Shown here in pieces: positions 16,694-24,970 of a DNA stretch of 35,043 bases. Origin of the DNA: a virus; IMG/VR virus record IMGVR_UViG_3300011116_000846, positions 1 to 35,043 of that record. One strand, written 5' to 3'. A program made the translations under genes and the position numbers. The first letter of the stretch is position 1; every line of letters starts with the position of its first letter. Under the pieces are notes generated by a model, which was given only the letters and a program-made list of their open reading frames with translations, had not been told where the DNA came from and ran no database searches.

Positions 16694-17503
16694 TTAAAAA
16701 TTATTTAAATATTTAATATATTCACTAAGACCATCTTCTAATTTAAATTTTGGTTTCCAATCTGGCATCCATTTTGATTTATTACTAATTGTGTAAAATT
16801 GATATCCAACTGGTATTTTTTTTATATCTGTATATATGTAATTTATTTTCATAAATTCTAAAATTTTTTCAAATGATTTGGATTCACCACTACCAACTTC
16901 AAAATATTTACCACAGCACTTTTCATAGTTATTAAGCGCGTGTAAGTTAGCGTTTACTACATCCTCTATATATACAAAATCTCTAGTTGGTTTTTGTGGA
17001 AATAACTCCACTATTTTATTATTAATATGTTTATTATATGATTGGTATATCATAGATGCCATCAACCCCTTATTTTCTTCACCGGGACCATATACATTAA
17101 AATAACGTAAGGCAACATAATTATTTGAAATTACATATTGCTCTGCTGTATATTTACTCCAACCGTACAAGTTCGATGGATATGATTTATTAATACCATA
17201 ATTTGCGGCTGATGATGAATAAATCAATTTTGAGTTATTAATATTTGACCAGTCAACTAAAATTTTTGTAAATTGGAAATTCATTTCCATAATGTGGTTT
17301 ATATTTGTTTCTAACGTATTAGAACAAGCACCGACATGAAAAATAACAGTTGGTTTAAACTTGTTTAATTTACTAACAAGTTTTTTTTCCCACGTTTTGT
17401 GTAAAAATATATCCTCATTAATTTCTAAAATGTTATAATTTTTAAATTTATTTAGTATGTTTTTACCAATAAATCCATAAGTTCCAGTTATAAGTATCTT
17501 CAT
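16694..17503 (-). CDS. HldD-like nucleotide-sugar 6-epimerase (ADP-heptose epimerase type)
   Basis: This protein has 269 residues; HldD is usually about 310. TGTYGFIGKN at residues 6-15 is the cofactor site. SSSAANYG at about 96-103 and YGWSKYTAE at 113-121 give the catalytic serine, Tyr and Lys. YFNVYGPGEENKGLMAS at 134-150 is the close HldD hallmark ('YFNVYGp.E..Kg.MaS'), and RDFVYIEDVVNANLHAL follows. IPVGYQFYTISNKSKW matches 'p..l.gkYQ.fT.ad...l'. HldD converts ADP-D-glycero-manno-heptose to the L-glycero form. The shorter length suggests a trimmed phage version or a related substrate. It follows the kinase gene with a 4-base overlap. Confidence 0.8.
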   Translation of the reverse strand: MKILITGTYGFIGKNILNKFKNYNILEINEDIFLHKTWEKKLVSKLNKFKPTVIFHVGACSNTLETNINHIMEMNFQFTKILVDWSNINNSKLIYSSSAANYGINKSYPSNLYGWSKYTAEQYVISNNYVALRYFNVYGPGEENKGLMASMIYQSYNKHINNKIVELFPQKPTRDFVYIEDVVNANLHALNNYEKCCGKYFEVGSGESKSFEKILEFMKINYIYTDIKKIPVGYQFYTISNKSKWMPDWKPKFKLEDGLSEYIKYLNNF

Positions 17504-18228
17504 ATTAATGTTACACCCCTATGTTTAACTACTTCAGATGCTTTTTTGTTTGCAAATTTAATCGCATCTTCTATATTGTTAGTATTTAAGTATTCAATTA
17601 CTAAAGCAGCCATAAAAGAATCACCCGCCCCAGACAAATCTTTAACTTCTACTTTTTTTACTGGATATGTTTTTTCTTTATATACCGCTCCCGACGAACC
17701 ATTTGTCATAATTATTTTTTCTTTTAATGCGGTAGTCAAATATTTTTTGGAGTTATTATATTCAAAATTATTAATTTTAATAAACCTCGCATCTAATGCC
17801 CAGTCCCCCAAAATTTTTTTAGTATCAATAAATACATTAGTATGGTTTGAACAAATATATTTAATATCACTCTCAGATAAAAACCCTTTATTATAATCAG
17901 ATACTACAATTAATTTGTAGTTTTTAAAATCAATAGATTGTAAATCAACCACATCGGTGCTATTGGGTGTATCTACTCTAAAAAACATATGATTACTATC
18001 ATTGTGAACATATCGTGTTTTAGTTATATTAACCCAGTCACTATTTGTTATGATATCACAATCTTTATATAATTGAATATTTCTTTGTACATTTTTAGCC
18101 ATTCCACCATTTTCTGATTGATTAACTATACTTAATACCGGTATTGGAACATCGGGCGCTAAGCGTGTTGCATTACAATAGACATATATATCTCTACAAC
18201 TATCTCCTATTACTAATATGCTTTTCAT
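17500..18228 (-). CDS. PfkB-family sugar kinase, HldE kinase-domain-like
   Basis: This protein has 242 residues, short against about 320 for the HldE kinase domain. ILVIGDSCRDIYVY at 4-17, then TRLAPDVPIPVLSI and NGGMAKNV (40-47), matches HldE ('GD...D.y..g...RisPEAPvPv', 'GGAaNVa.N'). SDYNKGFLS and the C-terminal DLSGAGDSFMAALV, with catalytic Asp at residue 203, are the PfkB motifs. HldE phosphorylates D-glycero-manno-heptose 7-phosphate at C1. The cytidylyl/adenylyltransferase domain of bifunctional HldE is absent here, so ADP transfer would need a host enzyme. Its partner is the HldD-like gene downstream. Confidence 0.78.
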   Translation of the reverse strand: MKSILVIGDSCRDIYVYCNATRLAPDVPIPVLSIVNQSENGGMAKNVQRNIQLYKDCDIITNSDWVNITKTRYVHNDSNHMFFRVDTPNSTDVVDLQSIDFKNYKLIVVSDYNKGFLSESDIKYICSNHTNVFIDTKKILGDWALDARFIKINNFEYNNSKKYLTTALKEKIIMTNGSSGAVYKEKTYPVKKVEVKDLSGAGDSFMAALVIEYLNTNNIEDAIKFANKKASEVVKHRGVTLI

Positions 18229-19430
18229 TAATATCTAGATTTTCGTTCAATTATAATTGCAGGTCGCCCACTTTCTTTAGCACCTTTAAAGGCTTTTAAT
18301 ACTTCAACACCAGTTACTGGGTCTATTACTGGGAAGCTAACTAATTCTCGTAATACATTAGTGAAGTCTTGATGATGAGTTGGGCCTGAATAAAATGGTC
18401 CTCCAAATGCTTCAACCGCTCGAATAATTACTGGAACTTTAAATTCTCCGTGTGATATTCGTTCAATTTTATCAATATGGTTTCCAATAGCGTCCATTGC
18501 AACTAACATAAAATCGTGTCGCTCAAAATATAATACTGGAGTAAATCCTTCAAATGACATTCCAATAGCCAATCCAGACATTAAATTTTCAGCAACGGGA
18601 GTTTCTAATTTTTGACTATTATCTACTCCTTTTAAAGTGCCCATTGCATCGCCACGAGCTACGTTATACCCAATAAAGATAGCACCTTGATCACCTAATT
18701 CAGTCATAGCTTGATTCATAGCTTCTTTATAACTAATATCTAAGTTATCCAACTCTTCAAATTTAGGATATTCAAACGGCGTAAGTGATGGAAAATATTC
18801 TTCATCAGTTTTCTTAATGGTTTTTGATAAATCAATCATACCAGGCTTACGAGCATGTGGATATGTAATATCATAGTAATATTTGATTACTGATGGGGAG
18901 CTCCATTGATAGTCGGCTGCTTTACCCCAACGCTCCTCGTTTGTCGATTCAACTGATCTATTATTGTTCTCAATAATAAATTTACATGGAAGATTAAATC
19001 CATCCACATATCTTATAGCTTCATAAAGATGACCAGAGTCTTCTGTCCCATCACCCACGAAACACCAAACTTTTTTATTTAATCCTTTCTTTTTAAGTGC
19101 CCATGCTATACCAGCCGCGATTGCGGGTGTACCCCCTATAATAGCCGAACAAAAGAAATTTCTTTTACGATCGTATATAAACATACTACGACCATTTAAA
19201 ATACGATTTTCAACTACATCGGGCGGAATTCCATGTAAAAGTGCATGATAGTGGCTTCTATGATTTGAAATTACATAGTCTCCCTCTTTGATATCTTTGA
19301 AGATTTCAATTAATTGATCTTCATTTCCTCCTGACAAATGAAATAGGAATGGCAATTTATTATCTAAATAAAGGTCGCCGATTCGGTTTTCAAATGCAAT
19401 TAGTTCTTCTTTAGTCCATTGTTTTTTCAT
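18228..19430 (-). CDS. Fused ThDP-dependent enzyme (2-oxoacid dehydrogenase E1 alpha + beta type)
   Basis: This protein has 400 residues. Residues 1 to about 190 are an E1-alpha-like ThDP-binding domain: SHYHALLHGI, SAIIGGTPAIAAGIAWAL, and GDGTEDSGHLYEAI (126-139), with the closing ENNN at 154-157 (the GDG-to-NN ThDP/Mg motif). Residues from about 225 on are an E1-beta-like pyrimidine domain: ETPVAENLMSGLAIGMSFEG, VPVIIRAVEAFGG and GPTHHQDF. The third domain of E1-beta (transketolase C-terminal) is missing. No E2 or E3 partner is present, so this is probably not a dehydrogenase complex. It may decarboxylate or transfer a two-carbon unit in unusual sugar synthesis, with the two oxidoreductases upstream. 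That role is inference. Confidence 0.82.
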   Translation of the reverse strand: MKKQWTKEELIAFENRIGDLYLDNKLPFLFHLSGGNEDQLIEIFKDIKEGDYVISNHRSHYHALLHGIPPDVVENRILNGRSMFIYDRKRNFFCSAIIGGTPAIAAGIAWALKKKGLNKKVWCFVGDGTEDSGHLYEAIRYVDGFNLPCKFIIENNNRSVESTNEERWGKAADYQWSSPSVIKYYYDITYPHARKPGMIDLSKTIKKTDEEYFPSLTPFEYPKFEELDNLDISYKEAMNQAMTELGDQGAIFIGYNVARGDAMGTLKGVDNSQKLETPVAENLMSGLAIGMSFEGFTPVLYFERHDFMLVAMDAIGNHIDKIERISHGEFKVPVIIRAVEAFGGPFYSGPTHHQDFTNVLRELVSFPVIDPVTGVEVLKAFKGAKESGRPAIIIERKSRY

Positions 19431-19435
19431 ATTAT

Positions 19436-20449
19436 TTATTTATTTATGTTAATTATAATTCTTCCTGCTTTTCCTGAACGCAACAAGTCAAATGCTTTAT
19501 TAATATCATTCAAATCAAAACGATGCGTTATAATTTTTGTAATATCTAATAAACCTGCTTTATACAATTTAATATATCTAGGTATGTCTTCTGTTGGATT
19601 GGTTTTTCCTCCTTGAGTTGCTTTAATTGTTTTTCCAATTCCATCAAATAATTTATTTGCGGTTGGTATTTCTAACTTTTGATCAGGTTTAGGCTGACCT
19701 ACCAAAATTAATCTACCATTGCCTGATAAATATGTTGTTGCGTTTGCAATAACTTCTGGTATTCCTGTTGTGTCAATAATAACATCAAATTTTTGATTAA
19801 TATTTTCTGTCTTAGAGTTAATAAAGTGCGTTGCACCAACTTCTAAACAAATACCACGTTTTTCTTCAACAATATCAACAGCTACAATTGGGAACGCACT
19901 TACTAATTTTGCCCCTTGAATTAAATTAAGACCTACACCCCCAGAACCAATAATCATTACACTTTCTCCAAATTTAATTTCTGCTTCATTTGTAACAACT
20001 CCTAATGCGGTGGTCAATCCACAGCCCAATAAAGCACATAGCTCTTCAGGAGTATCATTAGGTACTGTAGTTAAACGATTTTCTGATACAATTGAATATT
20101 CGCTTAAAGTAGTAACCTTACCGCTTGATATTTCTTTTCCGTTATATATGTATTTTGGAAACGGGGCTTCGATACCTTCGCTTTTTCTCCAATGCATAAC
20201 TACTTTATCCCCGACTTTAACGGTATTCACTCCTAATCCTACTTCTTGAACAATACCACATCCTTCGTGCCCTAATAAATGTGGAAGAAAATTTTCATTT
20301 CCTTTTAATCCTGCAATTTCTTGTAATTGCGCTCCACACAATCCACTAACAATATTTTTAACTAATACTTGTCCGTATTGTAATGGGGTTAGACTAACAT
20401 CTGCAATAGATAAGTCACTATTTAATTTTTCTAATATTACGGCTTTCAT
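19436..20449 (-). CDS. Zinc-type medium-chain alcohol dehydrogenase
   Basis: This protein has 337 residues. The catalytic zinc ligands are visible as C38 (SGLCGAQLQ) and H61-E62 (LGHEGCGIVQEVG). The structural-zinc loop of classical enzymes (four cysteines) is replaced by a stretch around EAPFPKYIYNGKEIS with no cysteines. MIIGSGGVGLNLIQGAKL is the NAD(P)-binding loop and VAVDIVEEKRG holds the acidic residue favouring NAD. It would oxidise or reduce a sugar alcohol or aldehyde. It lies between the fused ThDP enzyme (5 bases downstream) and an SDR (4-base overlap), so the three probably form one pathway step set. Confidence 0.85.
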   Translation of the reverse strand: MKAVILEKLNSDLSIADVSLTPLQYGQVLVKNIVSGLCGAQLQEIAGLKGNENFLPHLLGHEGCGIVQEVGLGVNTVKVGDKVVMHWRKSEGIEAPFPKYIYNGKEISSGKVTTLSEYSIVSENRLTTVPNDTPEELCALLGCGLTTALGVVTNEAEIKFGESVMIIGSGGVGLNLIQGAKLVSAFPIVAVDIVEEKRGICLEVGATHFINSKTENINQKFDVIIDTTGIPEVIANATTYLSGNGRLILVGQPKPDQKLEIPTANKLFDGIGKTIKATQGGKTNPTEDIPRYIKLYKAGLLDITKIITHRFDLNDINKAFDLLRSGKAGRIIININK

Positions 20450-21096
20450 TTTATGTTTCTAATTTCAAATGATGATATATTGTATTTATTTGTATCAAGA
20501 AGTAAATTAAAAATAAAATTAGCTACTTCGTCAGTATCCATAAAATTTTCAAATCCTTCTCGCTCTTTAGTTATATTTGTTTTCATTGCGCCTACATAAC
20601 AATCAACTACTCGAATGTTTGATACTTTTTGATTAATTGACAATGAAGATCCAAAACCTGCTAATCCATATTTTGACGCACAATATATTGATTCTTGATA
20701 GTTTGGATATTTGCCTGCCAACGAATTAACATTTATTAATATACCAAATTTATTTTGTTTAACCAAATTAGAATAAAAGTATTTTGTTAAAATAATTGGA
20801 GCTGTTAAATTTATATTTATCATATCAGAAATTTCTCTATCAGATAGATTAATAAATTCTGTATTTGAATATACAGCAGCGTTATTAATCAAACAGTTAA
20901 TATCATTTTCTTTAAAAAAATTTTCAAAGTTACTAAAATCTAAATCAGCAAAATTCATATTTAATATGGTATCTGAACTTTTTTTTGTCGAATGACCATA
21001 TACAGGTATATTTTTGGATTTTGCTTGTAAATGTAATGAATTTCCTAACCCACCGGTAATACCAGTTATAAATACTTTTGGTTTAAAGGTTTCCAT
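20446..21096 (-). CDS. Short-chain dehydrogenase/reductase
   Basis: This protein has 216 residues, slightly shorter than the usual 240-260. TGITGGLGNS at 11-20 is the TGxxxGxG cofactor motif, and LINNAAVYSN carries NNA. INVNSLAGKYPNYQESIYCASKYGLAGF includes the catalytic Ser, Tyr and Lys (YxxxK as YCASK). VDCYVGAMKTNI is the usual post-catalytic 'PG...T' region. The family reduces or oxidises carbinols and the substrate is unknown. It overlaps the dehydrogenase downstream by 4 bases and the glycosyltransferase upstream by 14 bases. Confidence 0.85.
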   Translation of the reverse strand: METFKPKVFITGITGGLGNSLHLQAKSKNIPVYGHSTKKSSDTILNMNFADLDFSNFENFFKENDINCLINNAAVYSNTEFINLSDREISDMININLTAPIILTKYFYSNLVKQNKFGILINVNSLAGKYPNYQESIYCASKYGLAGFGSSLSINQKVSNIRVVDCYVGAMKTNITKEREGFENFMDTDEVANFIFNLLLDTNKYNISSFEIRNIK

Positions 21097-21895
21097 ATAA
21101 TTCCTTATAAATTCGTTCCATAAAATAATCTCTAGTTCTTCCTAATTCATTTTGAGGTATAGCATTAAATTGATAAACCCACCCCGAATTATATACATTT
21201 GTTAAATCATCTTTCCACCAACAGTGATTTGAAATATAGAGTAAATTTTTTCGTGCTAAATCCATTAAACCAAATTCTCTAGGCATAATATTAAGTTCAA
21301 CTCCAAATTCCTTTCTTAGACAATTCATTAACGATATATCACTTCCAGTTAATAAAATATCATATGATTGAATAACAGCATTTTTATTATCATGATACCA
21401 TTGCATACATTTTGACAAAAATTCTTTGTGAGTTTTATTAACAATAACAAATCCTGTTTGGAAAAATTCATATGTCGGAATGCAATATTCTTTATTAAAA
21501 AACATTTTAGAATATCCATTTAGTGCTCTACCTACCCATTCATAATCTCCATCTGTCAATGGACTAGAAAATTTTCCATTGGTCATATTAAAAAAATTTG
21601 GACAGTTTGGATGTACTATCGAATCAGCATCTACTATCAAGACTTGGTCATATTCTATATCATTGTGTTCTAGAATATCTAACACATACCATCTTTGCCA
21701 AGTTATTAGCATTTCAGATTCAGGCATTAATAGTTGGTTCATAATAACTAATTCGCAATTATTTTTATTACACCAATTACGCCAAGAGTTTATGCCATAA
21801 TCATACCCACGCGTTCTCCCCAATTTTCCCACACCAGATTTGTAAGTGTATGATTCGCTACGTTCTATAAATGGTATAAATACTATATTTTTCAT
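21083..21895 (-). CDS. Putative GT-A glycosyltransferase
   Basis: This protein has 270 residues. The DxD motif is in YDQVLIVDADSIVHPNCPN at about residues 82-100. A later GSDISLMNCL and HCWWKDD resemble the acceptor and metal-binding parts of GT-A enzymes that act on glycans (as in family 8-like proteins). The N-terminus (MKNIVFIPFIERSESY) is a nucleotide-binding strand. It overlaps the deacetylase-like gene upstream by 4 bases. Donor and acceptor are unknown. Confidence 0.68.
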   Translation of the reverse strand: MKNIVFIPFIERSESYTYKSGVGKLGRTRGYDYGINSWRNWCNKNNCELVIMNQLLMPESEMLITWQRWYVLDILEHNDIEYDQVLIVDADSIVHPNCPNFFNMTNGKFSSPLTDGDYEWVGRALNGYSKMFFNKEYCIPTYEFFQTGFVIVNKTHKEFLSKCMQWYHDNKNAVIQSYDILLTGSDISLMNCLRKEFGVELNIMPREFGLMDLARKNLLYISNHCWWKDDLTNVYNSGWVYQFNAIPQNELGRTRDYFMERIYKELYGNL

Positions 21896-22623
21896 AATAA
21901 TTCTATTGGAAATGTTTTTATTTCGTTTGAAATGGAGTTAATTAATTCTAATGTTTTTTCTTCAATTAATAATTTAAAATTTGGAGTATTTTCATACCCT
22001 TTTCGGGTCCATGAAAAAGGATGAAAATTAATTTGCAATTTTGAATGATTTACTGTCGTAGGATATCCGTATTTCCAAGTATGATTTGAATCTGCAATAT
22101 ATTTTATATTTAAATTTTTGGGTGGTTTAGTATCATAAGCATGAAAATATAATTTGCCATATGCATTTATTAAACCATCTATACTCATATCCGACATTAA
22201 CTGTTTTATAGTAGGTCTATGAAAACTAAATACTCGTATATCTATATCTAATACTTTTGATAAAATATTAACATCCGTACATATTAATTCTTCGATAGTA
22301 TTATAATCATCAACTAAACCGCAATGGACATGTAATCCTATATCATGTCCTAATTCATAAATTTTACGTATCTTTTTTACATTTTCTATAGATAATGAAT
22401 TATAAGTATTATTTCTTATTTGAAATAAATACGTTGTAGATATTCCTAATTTATTCTCTAATATAGCTAACTGTAATGCTCTATCAACCGAAAATTCTAC
22501 GTCATGACGAATAATGCAATAGGTATCTGATAGTTCCGTAATACCAGTAAATTTATTAATAGGATAATTTTCTTTAATCCAATTTATGATATATGTATAT
22601 TCTTCGTAACAAAAATTTTTCAT
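21892..22623 (-). CDS. Polysaccharide-deacetylase-fold protein (NodB-like)
   Basis: This protein has 243 residues. CIIRHDVEFSVDRALQLA at about residues 51-68 carries the HD pair of the NodB motif 1. TTYLFQIRNNTYN follows, then ELGHDIGLHVHCG at about 111-123 (motif 2, H-x-H type), and FSFHRPT at about 153-159. The fold is that of carbohydrate esterase 4 / polysaccharide deacetylases, in a variant used in capsule and O-antigen clusters. It would remove acetyl groups from an N-acetylated sugar. It is coupled by 4-base overlaps to an LpxD-like acyltransferase upstream and a glycosyltransferase downstream. Confidence 0.75.
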   Translation of the reverse strand: MKNFCYEEYTYIINWIKENYPINKFTGITELSDTYCIIRHDVEFSVDRALQLAILENKLGISTTYLFQIRNNTYNSLSIENVKKIRKIYELGHDIGLHVHCGLVDDYNTIEELICTDVNILSKVLDIDIRVFSFHRPTIKQLMSDMSIDGLINAYGKLYFHAYDTKPPKNLNIKYIADSNHTWKYGYPTTVNHSKLQINFHPFSWTRKGYENTPNFKLLIEEKTLELINSISNEIKTFPIELL

Positions 22624-23363
22624 TGCTTTCTTAATAACTTTGCCGGATTACCTATCATAACAGAATTAGATTCAACATCTTTTATCACCACCGCTCCTAA
22701 TCCGATTAATACATTATCTCCTATCGTTAATTGATTTTTTATAGAACTTGAGGGAGATATCCAACAATTTTTACCAATCTTAACACTCCCCGCAATCATC
22801 GCATTTGCAATTACTTGGGTATTTTCTCCTATTTCTACATTATGTGCAATATGTACTAAATTATCAACTTTAACCCCTTTTCGTAAAATTGTATTACTTA
22901 ATGCACCTCTAGCTATACATACATTATTTCCAATTTCAACATCATCTTCTAATATGATATTACCAAAATGCGGGAATTTAATTAATTTATTTGTATCCGT
23001 ATCTAAAATATATTGATAACCATCTTGACCAATAGAACAATATTCACCAATAACAACATTATTACCTTTAATTATTTTACATATATTTGGTTTAAAAAAA
23101 CTATTAATACATTTAATAAAACTTAGTTTTGGATTATTAGATATAATAACTAAGTTATTAATTTGTTCGGGATATTTGTTTGCAAATACTACGCCGGCAT
23201 TATTATTTCTCCAACCAGTATCTATAAAAGATATTTGAGTTTTTATAGCTTCATTTATATTCCAAGGAGAATCAATATTATCTTCTGTAGATATATTATT
23301 ACCGAGTTGGTAATCCAAATTATTTTGAATAGCCCAATTTATTATGTTAGATATATAAACCAT
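22620..23363 (-). CDS. LpxD-like left-handed beta-helix N-acyltransferase
   Basis: This protein has 247 residues, shorter than LpxD (about 340). IGEYCSIGQDGYQYILDTDT, FPHFGNIILEDDVEIGNNVC, IARGALSNTILRKG, VDNLVHIAHNVEIGENTQVI and IAGSVKIGKNCWI are hexapeptide-repeat coils matching LpxD block by block. The catalytic histidine of 'HIAHNV' is at 171-174 (by analogy the second histidine). The N-terminal uridine-binding domain is shortened. Family members transfer an acyl chain from acyl carrier protein (LpxD) or an acetyl group from CoA to an amino sugar. With the deacetylase-fold protein next door it suggests a remodelled amide on an amino sugar. Confidence 0.82.
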   Translation of the reverse strand: MVYISNIINWAIQNNLDYQLGNNISTEDNIDSPWNINEAIKTQISFIDTGWRNNNAGVVFANKYPEQINNLVIISNNPKLSFIKCINSFFKPNICKIIKGNNVVIGEYCSIGQDGYQYILDTDTNKLIKFPHFGNIILEDDVEIGNNVCIARGALSNTILRKGVKVDNLVHIAHNVEIGENTQVIANAMIAGSVKIGKNCWISPSSSIKNQLTIGDNVLIGLGAVVIKDVESNSVMIGNPAKLLRKQ

Positions 23364-23366
23364 ACG

Positions 23367-24086
23367 TTATTTTTTATTATCATGTTTTTTGTAACAAAAA
23401 TACTTATTATCTCTAGTTTCGCCAGGAATATAATTAAACTTAAATTGTTGCTTCCATGCTACATAATTAAAACTAAGTTGGTCACGTTTACTAAAGTATT
23501 TTATCTCAGTCCACCATTCCTCCATAGCATTAACGCAATCAAGCTCATTATGCCGACGTAAAATAATACCACCAACAATTAATCCGTTATTTGCTGGATA
23601 TTTTTTTTCCTTATATCGTAATATTTGTCGCTGAATAATATCTGGATTATCTTTAAAGTTTAATTTACCACGCTCCGGCGTACGTTGCATATTTAACATA
23701 CCAGCATTTATAATAAAATCAGCTTCTTCGTATAAACAGTTACGTTTATCGTACGCAGGTTGTTGATTATGATTAAAAAATGCTGCATTACAATCCGCTA
23801 AATACATATCAATTAATATATTAATATCTTCTCTTATTTCAAAATTTCCATCCATATAAATACTAATATCATATTCTGATAAATATCTATGAGGTAATAT
23901 CTTATATTTTTTAGCATTTCTAACAGGATCATTGTATAAATTAGATACTTTTATTATTTTCCAATCAACCGATTGTATATCAGATTCAGTAAAACAAATA
24001 AAATCACAATTTGGTGGTTGATATGTAACTTTAGGTAAGTTATCATAGCTATTAAAAATAGATGTATATATTGCTATTCGTTTCAT
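23367..24086 (-). CDS. DUF616/TOD1-type glycosyltransferase
   Basis: This protein has 239 residues. The family pattern is clear: IAIYTSIFNSYDNLP at the start, CDFICFTESDIQSVDWKII, and DPVRNAKKYKILPHRYLSEY. ISIYMDGNFEI, with the DxN in place of DxD, follows at about 75-85. KRNCLYEEADFI, LIVGGIILRRHNE, then WWTEIKYFSKRDQLSFNYVAW complete it. DUF616 proteins are GT-A-like transferases in capsule clusters and in plants. The gene lies 3 bases from the LpxD-like gene downstream and overlaps the GT9-like gene upstream by 4 bases. Confidence 0.82.
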   Translation of the reverse strand: MKRIAIYTSIFNSYDNLPKVTYQPPNCDFICFTESDIQSVDWKIIKVSNLYNDPVRNAKKYKILPHRYLSEYDISIYMDGNFEIREDINILIDMYLADCNAAFFNHNQQPAYDKRNCLYEEADFIINAGMLNMQRTPERGKLNFKDNPDIIQRQILRYKEKKYPANNGLIVGGIILRRHNELDCVNAMEEWWTEIKYFSKRDQLSFNYVAWKQQFKFNYIPGETRDNKYFCYKKHDNKK

Positions 24087-24970
24087 AAATACTTAATACC
24101 TTTAACAAAATTTAATTCTAATTCAGATTGCCGTTGAACTTCATATACATCAGAATATCTAGCAACTATGTGATTAGTGCCACATTGATTGGATATATTA
24201 ATCAGTGCTTTAGATTTTATGTATAGTTGTATACGTAGTGATATATTACGCATATCTAATGCTTTATTAATAAAATTAAATGGCGTTTCGCAAATTGGTA
24301 GATAAGACCAATAAAAATACGGAAGATTAAATGATTTTAATATTTGTGTCATTTTATTTGTATCATTTGTTAATGATGAAATGTTTTGTTTACCAAATTG
24401 GGTGCCAAATCTATTTGATATTAACAATGCACCAAAGTTATTGTCGCCAGCATATTCACGAATAATAGAATCACCTAAAACAGATTCTGCATGAGACCAA
24501 TACATTTCAGGTTGGGAATCTGATAACTCATCATTCGAAAATTGCCAAAATTTTAAAATTTGCTCAATTAATGGTGTGTTTGGTTTTTTATCAGAATATA
24601 TACGATAGTGGTCGTGAAATACATCTCCATCTACACTATCTATATTACCATCAATGTATGGGTTATTATCAAATAACGATAGTGCGTCTGCATATTTAGT
24701 ATCAAATATATCTAGTTTACCAAATAATTTTTCCAATAATGTTATAGATGGTATATATATTTTACAATGTGGGTATTTTTGTTTAAGAAGTCTTGGCATA
24801 GCTGTTATTATACCCCAATCTCCAATTCCAAAACAAGTTCGTAGAATTACAAATTTTTGTTCTTGTAGATACTTATCAGGTATGAATGAAGGATTATCTA
24901 TTGAAAATCCAAGTTTATTGACGTCATCAACTTTATAAAGTTGATTATTATATATTCTCCAAAAAATCAT
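24083..24970 (-). CDS. GT9-like glycosyltransferase
   Basis: This protein has 295 residues. KFVILRTCFGIGDWGIITAMPRLLKQKYPH at about residues 39-68 matches the start of GT9 heptosyltransferases ('iLiir...lGD.v...P.l..lk..yP'). KALINISNQCGTNHIVARYSD near the C-terminus matches the GT9 donor loop ('i..dtG..HlAa'). The middle is divergent. It may transfer a heptose or related sugar. Its start lies within the overlap with the UDP-sugar dehydrogenase gene, which is where base composition changes from island to phage-like values. Confidence 0.65.
   Translation of the reverse strand: MIFWRIYNNQLYKVDDVNKLGFSIDNPSFIPDKYLQEQKFVILRTCFGIGDWGIITAMPRLLKQKYPHCKIYIPSITLLEKLFGKLDIFDTKYADALSLFDNNPYIDGNIDSVDGDVFHDHYRIYSDKKPNTPLIEQILKFWQFSNDELSDSQPEMYWSHAESVLGDSIIREYAGDNNFGALLISNRFGTQFGKQNISSLTNDTNKMTQILKSFNLPYFYWSYLPICETPFNFINKALDMRNISLRIQLYIKSKALINISNQCGTNHIVARYSDVYEVQRQSELELNFVKGIKYL

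Noticed and set aside
23163-23561. Plus-strand open frame of 132 codons opposite the LpxD-like and DUF616 genes
   Set aside because: It is antisense to two well-supported genes, has no recognisable domain, and looks like a by-product of low G+C.
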